Shown piece by piece: positions 52,580 to 62,140 of a stretch of DNA of 64,000 nucleotides (position 1 is its first letter; each line of letters starts with the position of its first letter). The stretch lies in NCBI RefSeq assembly GCF_014638275.1, contig NZ_BMFJ01000002.1:620001-684000 (forward strand), written 5' to 3'. The DNA comes from Primorskyibacter flagellatus. GTDB lineage: Bacteria > Pseudomonadota > Alphaproteobacteria > Rhodobacterales > Rhodobacteraceae. The notes below the pieces were generated by a model. It was not told the origin of the DNA, made no database searches, and worked only from the letters and a program-made list of their open reading frames with translations. The translations under genes and the position numbers were made by a program.

Positions 52580-53350
52580 ATGAGCGCCGGCTGCCTGTCG
52601 ACACAGCGCGAGGGCGTGACCCTTGTCATGCGGATGACGCAGCCCGACCGCCGCAACGCGCTCTCCGACGAGATGCGCGGAATGATGGTAGAGGCCCTGC
52701 GCACCGCCCATACCGACACCAGCCTGCGGTCGGTGGTCATAACCGGTTCGGGCGGGTGCTTCTGCGCCGGCGGCGACATCAAGGGCATGGGCCAGCCGGT
52801 CGACATCGCGCTCAGACGGCTGGACGTGGTGCATGACCTGATCCGTCTGATCGCGCTTGGCCCCAAGCCGGTGGTCGCGGCGGTCGACGGCGTGGCCTAC
52901 GGCGGCGGGATGTCGCTTGCCACGGCCTGTGACAGCGTGGTGGCCACCCCCGGCGCGCGGTTCTGTGCCAGTTTCGGACGTGTCGGGCTGGTCCCGGACA
53001 TGGGCGCCATGTGGTCCGTCCCCCGCCGCATCGGCGCGGCACGGGCGCAGCGGTTCCTTCAGTCGGGCCGCGAAATCCGCGGGGCGGAGGCGGTTTCGGC
53101 CGGGCTCGCCGACATCCTGGCCGAGGGCGACGAGGTAGAGGCGGCGCTGGAGGAGGCCGCCGCCCTCGTTCCAGCTGCCCCGCTGCCCGCCGCGCACCTG
53201 CGCCCGATCATCGCCCGTTATCACGGCGACCTCGAGGCGGTGCTTGCAGACGAACGCCGCGCCCAGGGCGCGCTGTTCGAAACCGCGGACCATGACGAGG
53301 CGCGCCGCGCCTTTCTCGAAAAGAGACCGCCGGACTTTACCGGCCGCTAG
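52580..53350 (+). CDS. Enoyl-CoA hydratase/isomerase family protein (crotonase, PaaG/ECI-like active site)
   Basis: 256 residues. CoA-binding and oxyanion-hole regions are normal (CAGGDIKGMG, YGGGMSLATACD). Neither of the two catalytic Glu of crotonase is at its place: GGGCELA reads GGGMSLA and QPEI is FGRV. Instead GLVPDMGAMWSV has the Asp used by PaaG/ECI-type isomerases. So an isomerase or another CoA-ester reaction is more likely than simple hydration. It opens block D, with the TAXI binding protein 49 nt downstream. Confidence 0.85.
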   Translation: MSAGCLSTQREGVTLVMRMTQPDRRNALSDEMRGMMVEALRTAHTDTSLRSVVITGSGGCFCAGGDIKGMGQPVDIALRRLDVVHDLIRLIALGPKPVVAAVDGVAYGGGMSLATACDSVVATPGARFCASFGRVGLVPDMGAMWSVPRRIGAARAQRFLQSGREIRGAEAVSAGLADILAEGDEVEAALEEAAALVPAAPLPAAHLRPIIARYHGDLEAVLADERRAQGALFETADHDEARRAFLEKRPPDFTGR

Positions 53351-53399
53351 GGGAAGAGGACCCCGCCAGACGCGGCCAGCACCAAAGGGAGGAAAGACA

Positions 53400-54551
53400 A
53401 TGACGAAACTGAACAGACGCCAGACCATGGCCCTGCTTGGCGCGGCTGCCGCCACGCCCATGGCCCCTGCGATCCTGCGCGCGCAGGACAAGCCCGCGGG
53501 CCTGCCCGACACGATGATCTGGAGCACCTATGACGTCGGCTCCACCGGTTACGTTGAGGCCACCGCCATCGCCGACGCCATGATCAAGAACTACGGCACC
53601 CGCGTACGCCTGCTGCCGTCGGGCTCGGGCGTCGGCCGGATCATCCCGCTCAAACAGGGACAGGCCAACACCGCCTGGCTGGCGAACGAACTGTTCTTCG
53701 CCACCCGCGGCATCTTTGACTTCGCCAATGCCGACTGGGGCCCCCAGAACATGCGCACGATCTGCGGCCGCCCCGCCAGCTTCGGCATCGCCGTCACCGC
53801 GGAAAGCGGGATCGAGTCGATCGAACAGCTCAAGGGCAAGCGCTTCGCCTACGCCGCCGCCAACCCGTCGGTCGCGATCAAGGTCGACACCATGCTCGCC
53901 TCCAAGGGCCTGTCCCGCGCGGATGTGGAGGTGATCGAATTCCCCTCCTACGGTGACACGCTGAAGTCGCTGAACCAGGGGCAGGCAGATGCCGTCGGTT
54001 CCGCCCTCACCTCTGCAGCCCTGACGGAACTTGAGGCAAGTCCGCGCGGCATCAGGTGGCTGCCCTTCGACCCCGACGACGCCCAGGCATGGGAGAATAT
54101 GAACAAGATCGCGCCGATCTTCTCTCCTTACAAGGAAACCATCGGCGTCGGCGTGACCGGCAAGGATCCGGTCGACGTGGTCGCCTACAAATACCCGATG
54201 GTCACGGTGATGCACGACGCGGACCCGGAAATGACCTACGCCTTCCTCAAGGCGCTGGACGAAAGCTATCCGGGCTACAAGGACGCCGCGCCGATCATGG
54301 AAAGATGGGGTATCAAGGACTCCGGCTCCACGCCAATGGACGCCCCCCTGCATGAAGGCGCGATCCGCTACCTGCAGGAAATCGGCCAGTGGACGGACAA
54401 GCAGCAGGCCTGGAACGACCGCTCCGTGGCCGAGATCGAGGCGCTGGTTGCCGCATGGCCCGACTTCCTCGCCGCGAACAAGGGGCTTGGCGAGGCAGAG
54501 TTCGCCGCCGCCTGGGACGAGGCCCGCGCCAAGGCGACGGCCTCTCTCTGA
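53400..54551 (+). CDS. TAXI-family TRAP transporter solute-binding protein (Tat signal)
   Basis: 383 residues from the ATG at 53400 with GGGAGGAAAG upstream. A twin-arginine signal (NRRQTMALLGAAAATPMAP) is followed by the TAXI-type binding domain (YDVGSTGYVEATAIADAMI, LPSGSGVGRIIPLKQGQ, VDTMLASKGLSRADVEVIE). It captures a ligand in the periplasm for the large permease downstream. A strong terminator lies between the two genes, which would keep the binding protein in excess. Ligand unknown. Confidence 0.9.
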   Translation: MTKLNRRQTMALLGAAAATPMAPAILRAQDKPAGLPDTMIWSTYDVGSTGYVEATAIADAMIKNYGTRVRLLPSGSGVGRIIPLKQGQANTAWLANELFFATRGIFDFANADWGPQNMRTICGRPASFGIAVTAESGIESIEQLKGKRFAYAAANPSVAIKVDTMLASKGLSRADVEVIEFPSYGDTLKSLNQGQADAVGSALTSAALTELEASPRGIRWLPFDPDDAQAWENMNKIAPIFSPYKETIGVGVTGKDPVDVVAYKYPMVTVMHDADPEMTYAFLKALDESYPGYKDAAPIMERWGIKDSGSTPMDAPLHEGAIRYLQEIGQWTDKQQAWNDRSVAEIEALVAAWPDFLAANKGLGEAEFAAAWDEARAKATASL

Positions 54552-54560
54552 CACCACCGC

Positions 54561-54592
54561 AACGGTCCCGCGCAGCCGTGCGGGACCGTTTT
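54561..54592 (+). terminator. Terminator/attenuator between TAXI binding protein and permease
   Basis: AACGGTCCCGC (54561-54571) and GCGGGACCGTT (54580-54590) form a perfect 11-bp stem, 8-nt loop, with TTTTCC at the end. It is a textbook terminator that would give partial read-through to the permease. Confidence 0.85.
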
Positions 54593-54612
54593 CCTTCCGA
54601 AGGACACCGCCC

Positions 54613-56520
54613 GTGACCACCGCAGACATCACTCCGCCGCAAAGCCCCATGATGCGCCTGTCCCGCATCGTGGTGATTGTCCTGTCCGTGGCGGGCATCG
54701 CGATGACCATGCTGCAAACTCTGCCGATCATCGCACCGGGCATGCGGCCGATCACGTCGGCCTTTTATTACGCGCTGCTCGGCATCTTCCTCGCCGTGGT
54801 CTTCCTGCGCTTCCCGGCAGATCGCAACGACCGGCCGCTCTGGCTCTGGCTGGCGGACTGGGCGATGGCGATCCTCGCGCTGGTGGTCTGTCTCTACTTC
54901 GCCACCGTCGCGCGCAAGATCATGACGGCAGGCTGGTCCTTCAGCGCGCCGTTCTGGCCGACTGTCGGCGCCTCCATCCTATTCGTCCTGTCGATCGAGG
55001 CCGTGCGCCGCTGCGCCGGCCTGCTTCTGGCGCTGGTCTGCGCGACCTTCGGGCTCTACCCGCTGATCGCGGATTCCATGCCCGGTGTCCTCTGGGGCAA
55101 CCAGTTCAACTGGTCCGGCCTCGTCGCCGCGCACGCCATGGGGACGGAATCGATCATCGGCATCCCCTTCCGCGTCGTCGCAGACCTGCTGATCGGCTAC
55201 ATCATCTTCGGCGTCGTGCTTGCCCTGCTCGGCGGCGGCGAATTCTTCATGGCACTCGCGCTGAAACTGCTTGGCCGAACCCGCGGCGGCCCGGCCAAGG
55301 TGGCCATCGTGGCGTCGTCGCTCTTCGGCTCGCTCTCCGGCTCCGTCGTGTCCAACATCATCACCACCGGCACCTTCACCATTCCCTCGATGAAGAAGGC
55401 CGGCTATTCCCCGCACTACGCCTCTGCCGTCGAGGCCTGCGCGTCGACCGGAGGCACCCTGATGCCCCCGATCATGGGCGCCGCCGCCTTCCTTATGGCG
55501 ACCTTCCTCGCTGTCCCCTACGGAGACGTCATCGCCGCGGCCATCATTCCCTCCCTCCTGTTCTACGCCGCGCTCCTGCTTCAGGCCGACTGCTATGCCG
55601 CAAGCAAAGACCTGCAGGGCGCGGATGAATCCGAAATCCCCTCGGGCCGGTCGGTGCTGAGGCAAAGCTGGATCTTCGTCCTCGCCCTCGCCGTGCTGAT
55701 CTACGTCCTGCTGGTCCTGCGGCTGGAAAGCTACGCGCCCTGGTACGCCACCGGGATCATGATCGTCGGCGCGCTGATCGATCCGCTCTACCGCCCGCGC
55801 GTCCTCGCCGTCGCGAAGATCGTCGAGGACTCCGGCATCGCGCTCGCCCAGCTTATCGGCATCCTCGCCGGCGTCGGGCTGGTGGTCGGCGCGCTGTCCA
55901 TCACCGGGGTCGGATCGGCCTTTGCCCGCGAACTGGTGCAATACGCCAACGGCAACGTCTACCTCCTGCTGTTCTACGGCGCGCTGACCTCCTTTGTGCT
56001 CGGCATGGGAATGACCGTCTCGGCCTGCTACGTCTTCCTCGCGATCATCCTCGCCCCCGCGCTCGTGCAGGCGGGGCTGAACCCGATGGCGAGCCATCTC
56101 TACATCCTCTACTGGGGCATGCTGTCCTACATCACCCCGCCCGTCGCGCTGGCCGCGATCACCGCCGCCTCCGTCGGCAAGGCGGATGCGATGAAGACCG
56201 GCTTCACCGCGATGCGCCTTGGCCTGATCCTGTTCATCCTGCCGGTGTTCTTCGTGCTGGAGCCCGCGCTGATCGGACAGGGCGACGCACTGCATGTGGC
56301 GCAGGCGGTTCTGACGGCGGGCTTCTCCGTCCTGCTGCTGTCGGCGGGACTGTCGGGCTGGCTCTACTTCTCCGGCCGGATCAACATGGCGGAACGCGGC
56401 GTGGTGATCGTCGCCGCGCTGCTCTCGCTCTACCCCGAACCCGTGACCGACCTGATCGGCGTGACCGTGGCCGTGGCGCTGTTCGCCCTGCACCGCTTCC
56501 GCCGCCCGGCCACAGCCTGA
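54613..56520 (+). CDS. TRAP transporter permease, fused 4TM/12TM type
   Basis: 635 residues from a GTG at 54613, with AAGGA upstream; no earlier ATG suits. An N-terminal part of about four helices (DctQ-like) is fused to the DctM-like core, with GSVVSNIITTGTFTIPSM and TGGTLMPPIMGAAAFLMATF (both typical of fused TAXI permeases). It takes a ligand into the cell with sodium. The substrate should match that of the TAXI protein before it. Confidence 0.92.
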   Translation: MTTADITPPQSPMMRLSRIVVIVLSVAGIAMTMLQTLPIIAPGMRPITSAFYYALLGIFLAVVFLRFPADRNDRPLWLWLADWAMAILALVVCLYFATVARKIMTAGWSFSAPFWPTVGASILFVLSIEAVRRCAGLLLALVCATFGLYPLIADSMPGVLWGNQFNWSGLVAAHAMGTESIIGIPFRVVADLLIGYIIFGVVLALLGGGEFFMALALKLLGRTRGGPAKVAIVASSLFGSLSGSVVSNIITTGTFTIPSMKKAGYSPHYASAVEACASTGGTLMPPIMGAAAFLMATFLAVPYGDVIAAAIIPSLLFYAALLLQADCYAASKDLQGADESEIPSGRSVLRQSWIFVLALAVLIYVLLVLRLESYAPWYATGIMIVGALIDPLYRPRVLAVAKIVEDSGIALAQLIGILAGVGLVVGALSITGVGSAFARELVQYANGNVYLLLFYGALTSFVLGMGMTVSACYVFLAIILAPALVQAGLNPMASHLYILYWGMLSYITPPVALAAITAASVGKADAMKTGFTAMRLGLILFILPVFFVLEPALIGQGDALHVAQAVLTAGFSVLLLSAGLSGWLYFSGRINMAERGVVIVAALLSLYPEPVTDLIGVTVAVALFALHRFRRPATA

Positions 56521-56531
56521 GAGGACCCGTG

Positions 56532-57695
56532 ATGGTTGACGACGACACCTTCCGCCAGCTTCTCGACACCGTGGAGCGTTTCGCGCGCGAACGCCTGATC
56601 CCCGCCGAACAGAGGGTCGAGGACGAAGACGACATCCCTGAAGAGATCGTGCAGGAGATGCGCGACCTCGGCCTCTTCGGCATGTCGATCCCGGAGGAGT
56701 TCGACGGCCTCGGCCTCACCACCCTTCAGGAATCCCGTCTGGTCGAGGCGCTGTGCTACGCTTCGGTCGCCTTCCGTTCCCTTGTCGGCACCAACGTCGG
56801 CATCGGGTCGCAGGGGATCGTCATGGACGGCACGGCCGAGCAGAAGGCGCATTACCTCCCCAAACTGGCCAGCGGAGAGATGATCGCCAGCTTCGCCCTG
56901 ACCGAACCCGACATCGGATCGGACGCGGCACATCTGAAGACCACAGCCCGCCGCGACGGCAGCGACTTTGTCCTGAACGGCACCAAGCGCTACATCACCA
57001 ACGCCGTGCGCGCGGGGGTCTTCACCGTTTTTGCCCGCACCGACCCGGACCGCGACGGCGGCGACGGGGTCTCCGCCTTCCTGTTGCCCGCCGACACGCC
57101 GGGCATCACCATCGCCAAACCCGACCGAAAGCTTGGCCAGCGCGGAACCAAGACATCCGACGTGATCTTCGACGACGTCCGCCTGCCCGAGTCCGCGATC
57201 ATCGGCGGCCCCGGCAACCTGAACCGCGGCTTCCGCACCGCGATGAAGGTGCTGGACCGGGGGCGGGTGCATGTGGCCTCCATCGCCGTCGGTACAGCGC
57301 AGCGGATGCTCGACGTCGCCACCGCCTACGCCATCGACCGCAAGCAGTTCGGCGTGCCGATTGCAGACCACCAGTTCGTGCAGGGCATGCTGGCCGAGAG
57401 CCAGGCCGAACTGCTGGCCGCCCGCCATCTGGTCCGCGCCACCGCCGACACCTACGACCGCGAGGGGCAGGCCGTCATCATGGCGTCCTCGTCGAAATTC
57501 TTCGCCTCCGAAATGGCCTTCCGCGTCGCCGACCGCGCGCTGCAGATCCACGGAGGCGCCGGCTACATGGCCGAATACCCGATCGAACGCCTGTTCCGCG
57601 ATGCCCGCCTGCTGCGCATCTACGAAGGCACCAGCCAGATCCAGCAGGTCATCATCGCCCGCAGGATGGTCAAGGAATTCACCGGCCGCGCCTGA
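56532..57695 (+). CDS. Acyl-CoA dehydrogenase (block D)
   Basis: 387 residues from the ATG at 56532; a GTG one codon earlier is equally open. Normal acyl-CoA dehydrogenase features: ASFALTEPDIGSDAAHLKT, GGAGYMAEYPIERLFRDAR and the catalytic Glu in RIYEGTSQIQQV. It makes the 2-enoyl-CoA of an acyl chain. It lies between the TRAP permease and the Liv importer genes, so its substrate is probably imported by one of them. Confidence 0.92.
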   Translation: MVDDDTFRQLLDTVERFARERLIPAEQRVEDEDDIPEEIVQEMRDLGLFGMSIPEEFDGLGLTTLQESRLVEALCYASVAFRSLVGTNVGIGSQGIVMDGTAEQKAHYLPKLASGEMIASFALTEPDIGSDAAHLKTTARRDGSDFVLNGTKRYITNAVRAGVFTVFARTDPDRDGGDGVSAFLLPADTPGITIAKPDRKLGQRGTKTSDVIFDDVRLPESAIIGGPGNLNRGFRTAMKVLDRGRVHVASIAVGTAQRMLDVATAYAIDRKQFGVPIADHQFVQGMLAESQAELLAARHLVRATADTYDREGQAVIMASSSKFFASEMAFRVADRALQIHGGAGYMAEYPIERLFRDARLLRIYEGTSQIQQVIIARRMVKEFTGRA

Positions 57696-57768
57696 CGCGA
57701 CCGGCCGCGGGAAGAGGAGCCCGCAAACGCCCGCCCCCGGCATTCAAGGGGCATGAGGAGGAGGAACC

Positions 57769-58896
57769 ATGTTGAAGTCATTGAAGATCACCACCGCCGT
57801 CGCGCTCACCGCACTGACCCTGCCCGCCTGGGCCGAGGATCACACCATCGGCGCCCTGTTCCCGCTGTCCGGTCCGAACGCCGTCTATGGCGACGTGTTC
57901 ATGGCCGGATCGGACCTGGCCGTCGAACACATCAACGCCGACGGGATGCTGTCGGGCACCATGTCCATCGCCTACGAGGACAGCCAGGGCCTGCCGCAGC
58001 CCGCCGTGGTCGGCATGACCAAGCTCGTCAACGTGACCGGCGTGCCCTATACCCTGTCGGCCTTCACCGGCGTCTCCAAGGCAATCTCCACCATCGGGCA
58101 GCGCTCGTCGGTCGTGGCGGTCAACGGCGGCGGCGTCGGCCCCGACCTCGCCGCGCTTGGCGAATACTTCTGGAACGTCATCCCGCTCGTGAACCTCGAG
58201 GTTCGCGCGGTGGTCCCCTACCTGACCGGTGAAATGGGCCTGAAGAAGATGGTGCTCGTCTACATCGACGACCCCTTCGGTCAGGCCATCGAATCCGAAC
58301 TGGAAACCGCCTTCGAAGGCTCCGACGCCGAACTGGCCGAGGTGCTTTCGGTCCCCGTCACCGCGCAGCAGTTCTCGGGCGTGGCCGCCAAGGTCCGCTC
58401 GGCCAAGCCCGACGTGGTCTATGTCGCCAGCTACGGCGCGCAGCAGATCCAGATCGTCAAGCAACTGCGTGACAACGGCGTCGACGCGCAGATCGTCAGC
58501 TATTCCGGCTACATCACCCCCGACGCTTTGGCCCTGCCGGAATCCGACGGGATGATCGTGACCGGACAGGCCGTCGACTACGCCAGCGAAGACCCGGTGA
58601 CCAAACGCTTCGTCACCGACTTCAAGGCCAGGTTCGACAAGGACCCGACCGCCTACAACGTGAACTACTACAACGCCACCCTGCTCTACGGCCTGCTTGC
58701 GGCAGCGCTGGAGAAGGACGGCACAGAGGTCACGGGTGAAAACCTTCTCGCCAAGCGGCTGGAAATGAAGACCTTCGATCTTGTCGGCGGCACCGTTTCC
58801 TTCCAGGACAACGGCACGCTGCTGTCCCCGATCGAGGTCAAGCAGATCAAGGGCGGCGCGACCGAAACGCTCGATACCGTCGAGATCGGCGGGTAA
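57769..58896 (+). CDS. Branched-chain-amino-acid-type ABC importer solute-binding protein
   Basis: 375 residues, with GAGGAGGAGG ahead of the ATG. A signal peptide (ALTALTLPAWAED) precedes a periplasmic-binding fold of type I (Leu/Ile/Val group): TIGALFPLSGPNAVYG, SYGAQQIQIVKQLRDNG. It belongs with LivH-LivM-LivG-LivF downstream. Such proteins in catabolic loci often bind carboxylic or aromatic acids rather than amino acids, so the substrate is open. Confidence 0.9.
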   Translation: MLKSLKITTAVALTALTLPAWAEDHTIGALFPLSGPNAVYGDVFMAGSDLAVEHINADGMLSGTMSIAYEDSQGLPQPAVVGMTKLVNVTGVPYTLSAFTGVSKAISTIGQRSSVVAVNGGGVGPDLAALGEYFWNVIPLVNLEVRAVVPYLTGEMGLKKMVLVYIDDPFGQAIESELETAFEGSDAELAEVLSVPVTAQQFSGVAAKVRSAKPDVVYVASYGAQQIQIVKQLRDNGVDAQIVSYSGYITPDALALPESDGMIVTGQAVDYASEDPVTKRFVTDFKARFDKDPTAYNVNYYNATLLYGLLAAALEKDGTEVTGENLLAKRLEMKTFDLVGGTVSFQDNGTLLSPIEVKQIKGGATETLDTVEIGG

Positions 58897-58900
58897 CCCC

Positions 58901-59770
58901 ATGCTGGCGATCCAACTGGCCATAACGGGGCTTCAGACGGGGGCGCTCTACGCGCTGACGGCCGTGGGATTTTCGCTGATCTTCGGATCGACGCGGATCT
59001 TCCACTTCGCCCATGGCGCGGCCTTCGTCATCGCGGCCTACTTCTTCTACGCCGCCTTCGGGGCGGGCTGGGGCGTGATCCCGGCCATCGGCGTCTCGGC
59101 CTTCGGGGCGGTGGCCTTCGGGCTGCTGCTGGACCGTCTGGTCTACGTCCCGATCCAGCGGCATGAAGGGTCGTTCTTCACGGTCTTCGTCGCCTCCTTC
59201 GGGGTCGGCATTGCGGTGCAGAACGTCATCGGCATGATTTTCGGACGCGGCTACGTGACGGTGAACACCACCCTGTCGCGCAGCGTCGAGGTCATCCCGG
59301 AGGTCTATGTCTCCCCCCTCGCCTGGATCGCCATCGCCTGCGCCGCCGTCTTCCTGGGCGGCCTTGGCTTCTTCCTCAAGCGCACGCACACGGGCATGGC
59401 CCTGCGGGCGCTTGCGGACAACCCGGAGCTGGTGCGCACCTTCGGCCTGAACCCGCGCGCCATCCAGGCAGCCGCCTTCGCCATCGGCTCGGTGATCGTC
59501 GTTCCGGCGGCGATCATCACCTCGGCCACGACGGGGCTTTCCCCCGCCATCGGGCACCATGTCATGCTGATCTCGCTGGCCGCGACCATCGTGGGCGGCA
59601 TCGGGTCGATCCCCGGCACCATGCTCGCGGGCGTGATGCTGGGCCTCGCGGAAAGCCTCGCCCTGCTGGTCGTCGACACGCAATGGACCGAGGCCGTGAC
59701 CTTCGCGATCCTGTTCGCCTTCATCATCATCCGCCCCTCCGGCCTGCTGGGCCGGGCCACGGCGCACTGA
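58901..59770 (+). CDS. livH: Branched-chain-type ABC importer permease (LivH-like)
   Basis: 289 residues, four nt after the binding-protein stop. About 8 helices, with GLQTGALYALTAVGFSLIFG and FHFAHGAAFVIAAYFFYA, typical of LivH. It is one of the two channel proteins. Confidence 0.9.
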   Translation: MLAIQLAITGLQTGALYALTAVGFSLIFGSTRIFHFAHGAAFVIAAYFFYAAFGAGWGVIPAIGVSAFGAVAFGLLLDRLVYVPIQRHEGSFFTVFVASFGVGIAVQNVIGMIFGRGYVTVNTTLSRSVEVIPEVYVSPLAWIAIACAAVFLGGLGFFLKRTHTGMALRALADNPELVRTFGLNPRAIQAAAFAIGSVIVVPAAIITSATTGLSPAIGHHVMLISLAATIVGGIGSIPGTMLAGVMLGLAESLALLVVDTQWTEAVTFAILFAFIIIRPSGLLGRATAH

Positions 59771-59781
59771 GGGAGGGTCGG

Positions 59782-60657
59782 ATGGAAGCCTATATCTACA
59801 ACCTCGTGAACCTCATCGCGATCTATTCGATCCTCGCGGTCACGCTGAACTTCATCATGGGCTACGCGGGGATCTACTCTCTCGCCCATGCCGTCTTCTT
59901 CGGGCTCGGCGCCTATACGTCCGCCTTCGTGGCGCAGAACGTCAGCGCGTCGATCCTCGTCAGCTTCCCCGCGGCGATGCTGGCGGCCGGGGTCGTCTCC
60001 CTCGCCCTTGCCCTCCCGGCCCTGCGGGTACGCGGCGAATACTTCGTCGCCGCGTCGCTTGGCCTTCAGGTCCTGTCGGTCACGATCTACTCCGAATGGA
60101 AGGGCTTTACCGGCGGCATCGGCGGCGTGCTGGCCATCCCGCCGGTCAACATCCTCGGCATCGACGTGTTCAGACCGGCCGCCTTCGCGATCCTGTCGGT
60201 CACGGTGCTGGTGCTCGTCCTGCTCATCGTCAATGCACTGGTACACTCCAGCTTCGGCCGCAACCTGCGCGCCATCCGCGACAGCGAAAGCGCGGCGGCT
60301 TCCTTCGGCAAGAACGTCCCCGTCATCAAGACCATCTCCGTGGTGATCTCCGCCGCGCTGGCGGCACTCGCGGGCGCGCTCTATGCCAGCTATCTCAGCT
60401 TCATCAACGTGGAAAGCTTTACGCTCGACACCTCCGTCCTTGTCATGGCCATGGTCATCATCGGCGGCACCGGAACCGTGGCCGGCCCGATCGTGGGGGC
60501 GGCGATCCTGCTGATCCTGCCCTCCGTCATCTCCTACTTCGACTTCCTGCCGCAGACTGAAATCGGCTCGCTGCAACAGATCATCTACGGGCTCGGCATG
60601 ACGCTGCTGATGATCTTCCGCCCCGGCGGCATCGTCGGTCGGAGGTCGGGGACATGA
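59782..60657 (+). CDS. livM: Branched-chain-type ABC importer permease (LivM-like)
   Basis: 291 residues from the ATG at 59782, preceded by GGGAGGG. Helices with ILAVTLNFIMGYAGIYSLAH and RAIRDSESAAASFG, as in LivM proteins. It pairs with LivH to form the channel; its stop overlaps the start of livG (ATGA). Confidence 0.9.
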   Translation: MEAYIYNLVNLIAIYSILAVTLNFIMGYAGIYSLAHAVFFGLGAYTSAFVAQNVSASILVSFPAAMLAAGVVSLALALPALRVRGEYFVAASLGLQVLSVTIYSEWKGFTGGIGGVLAIPPVNILGIDVFRPAAFAILSVTVLVLVLLIVNALVHSSFGRNLRAIRDSESAAASFGKNVPVIKTISVVISAALAALAGALYASYLSFINVESFTLDTSVLVMAMVIIGGTGTVAGPIVGAAILLILPSVISYFDFLPQTEIGSLQQIIYGLGMTLLMIFRPGGIVGRRSGT

Positions 60658-61418
60658 GCATGACCCAGCCTCAGCAGGGCGAAACCCTGATGCAGATCCG
60701 CAACCTCGACAAGAGCTTCGGGGGGGTGAAGGCCGTGGACGACGTGACCATGGACCTGCGCGCCGGGATCGTGACGACGCTGGTCGGCCCGAACGGGGCC
60801 GGCAAGACCACCTTCTTCAACCTCATCACCGGCAACCTGCCCCGCGACGGCGGAGAGGTCACATGGCTTGGCCGCGACATCGCCGGGGTCAAGCCGCACC
60901 GCATCGCCCGCGCCGGGATCATGCGGACGTATCAGGACCTGCGCCTGTTCGACGGCATGACGGTCTGGGAAAACGTGCTGAACGCCACCGAATACGGCGC
61001 CTTGCCGATCCCGCTCGGCAGCGCCGCCCGCGCAGCCCGCCGCGAGCGCATCGAACGGGTCCTCGAACGCACCGGCCTGGCCGACAAGCGCAACACCCGC
61101 GCGCTCGACCTCGCTTATGCCGAACGCAAGTTCCTGTCGATGGCGCGGATCATGGCGACGGAGGCACGGCTCTGGCTGCTGGACGAACCGGCGTCGGGCC
61201 TCGACCCCGCCTCCTACGACCGCTTCCTGACGATCCTGCGGGAGGACGTGGCCGGAGGCGTGACCGTCTGCATCATCGAACACAACCTCGACATCGTCAT
61301 TGGCATCTCCGACCGCATCGCCTTTCTCGACCGGGGCAAGCTGCTGGCCGACGGCGATCCGCAGACGGTGCTGAACGACCCGGAGCTTGCGAAGATCTAC
61401 TTCGGAGAACGCACATGA
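60654..61418 (+). CDS. livG: Branched-chain-type ABC importer ATPase LivG
   Basis: 254 residues. Walker A GPNGAGKTT, the modified signature LAYAERKFLSMARIMATE (LivG-like but unusually LAYAERK where LSGG or LSYGQ is common) and Walker B LWLLDEPASGLDP. Start at 60654 overlaps the livM stop; an internal ATG at 60690 also begins the conserved region. It drives import together with LivF. Confidence 0.88.
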   Translation: MSMTQPQQGETLMQIRNLDKSFGGVKAVDDVTMDLRAGIVTTLVGPNGAGKTTFFNLITGNLPRDGGEVTWLGRDIAGVKPHRIARAGIMRTYQDLRLFDGMTVWENVLNATEYGALPIPLGSAARAARRERIERVLERTGLADKRNTRALDLAYAERKFLSMARIMATEARLWLLDEPASGLDPASYDRFLTILREDVAGGVTVCIIEHNLDIVIGISDRIAFLDRGKLLADGDPQTVLNDPELAKIYFGERT

Positions 61419-62140
61419 CCCCCGTTCCTGGAAAACCCGTCCTCCAGACCTCCACCCTCGCCGCGGGCTACGGTGGCCGCCCGGTGATCTCTGGAATCGA
61501 CCTTTCCCTGATGAAGGGAGAGGTGCTCTGCATGATTGGTCACAACGGCGCAGGTAAGTCGACCCTGCTCAAGACCATGTTCGGTCTGCTCGCCCCGGGC
61601 GAAGGCAGCGTCAGCGTCGACGGAACCGACATGACCGGCCGCACGCCGCGCGACATTGCCGACATGGGCGTCGCCATGGTGCCCGAAGGGCGCGGCATCT
61701 TCCCCTCTCTCACCGTGACGGAGATCTTCGCGCTCGGGATGCACGCCGCCCGCGTTCCCAAGGAGGAGCGCGCCGAACGCGTCGACTGGGTGCTGAACAT
61801 CCTGCCGGTGATCCGCGAATTCATGCATCGCCCTGCCTCCACCCTGTCGGGCGGGCAGCAGCAGATGGTCTCCATCGGCCGCGCCCTGCTGTCGCGCCCG
61901 CGCATCCTGCTGATGGACGAACCCTCCATCGGCCTCGCGCCCAAGCTGTTCCAGGATCTGCTGGCCCCGATCCGCACCCTGCAACAGCGCGAGGGCCTGT
62001 CGATCCTGCTTGTCGAACAGAACGTGAAGGAGGCGCTCAAGATCTCCGACCGCGCCGTGGTCATGAAATCCGGCCAGTTGATCTGGGAGGGCGATCCGGG
62101 CGAACTGTCCGACAACGACCGCCTGATGGAGCTTTACTGA
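61415..62140 (+). CDS. livF: Branched-chain-type ABC importer ATPase LivF
   Basis: 241 residues from the ATG at 61415, overlapping the livG stop (ATGA). Walker A GHNGAGKST, signature LSGGQQQMVSIGRAL and Walker B ILLMDEPSIGLAP. It is typical LivF and the last subunit of the importer. The next gene starts on its stop (TGATG). Confidence 0.92.
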   Translation: MTPVPGKPVLQTSTLAAGYGGRPVISGIDLSLMKGEVLCMIGHNGAGKSTLLKTMFGLLAPGEGSVSVDGTDMTGRTPRDIADMGVAMVPEGRGIFPSLTVTEIFALGMHAARVPKEERAERVDWVLNILPVIREFMHRPASTLSGGQQQMVSIGRALLSRPRILLMDEPSIGLAPKLFQDLLAPIRTLQQREGLSILLVEQNVKEALKISDRAVVMKSGQLIWEGDPGELSDNDRLMELY

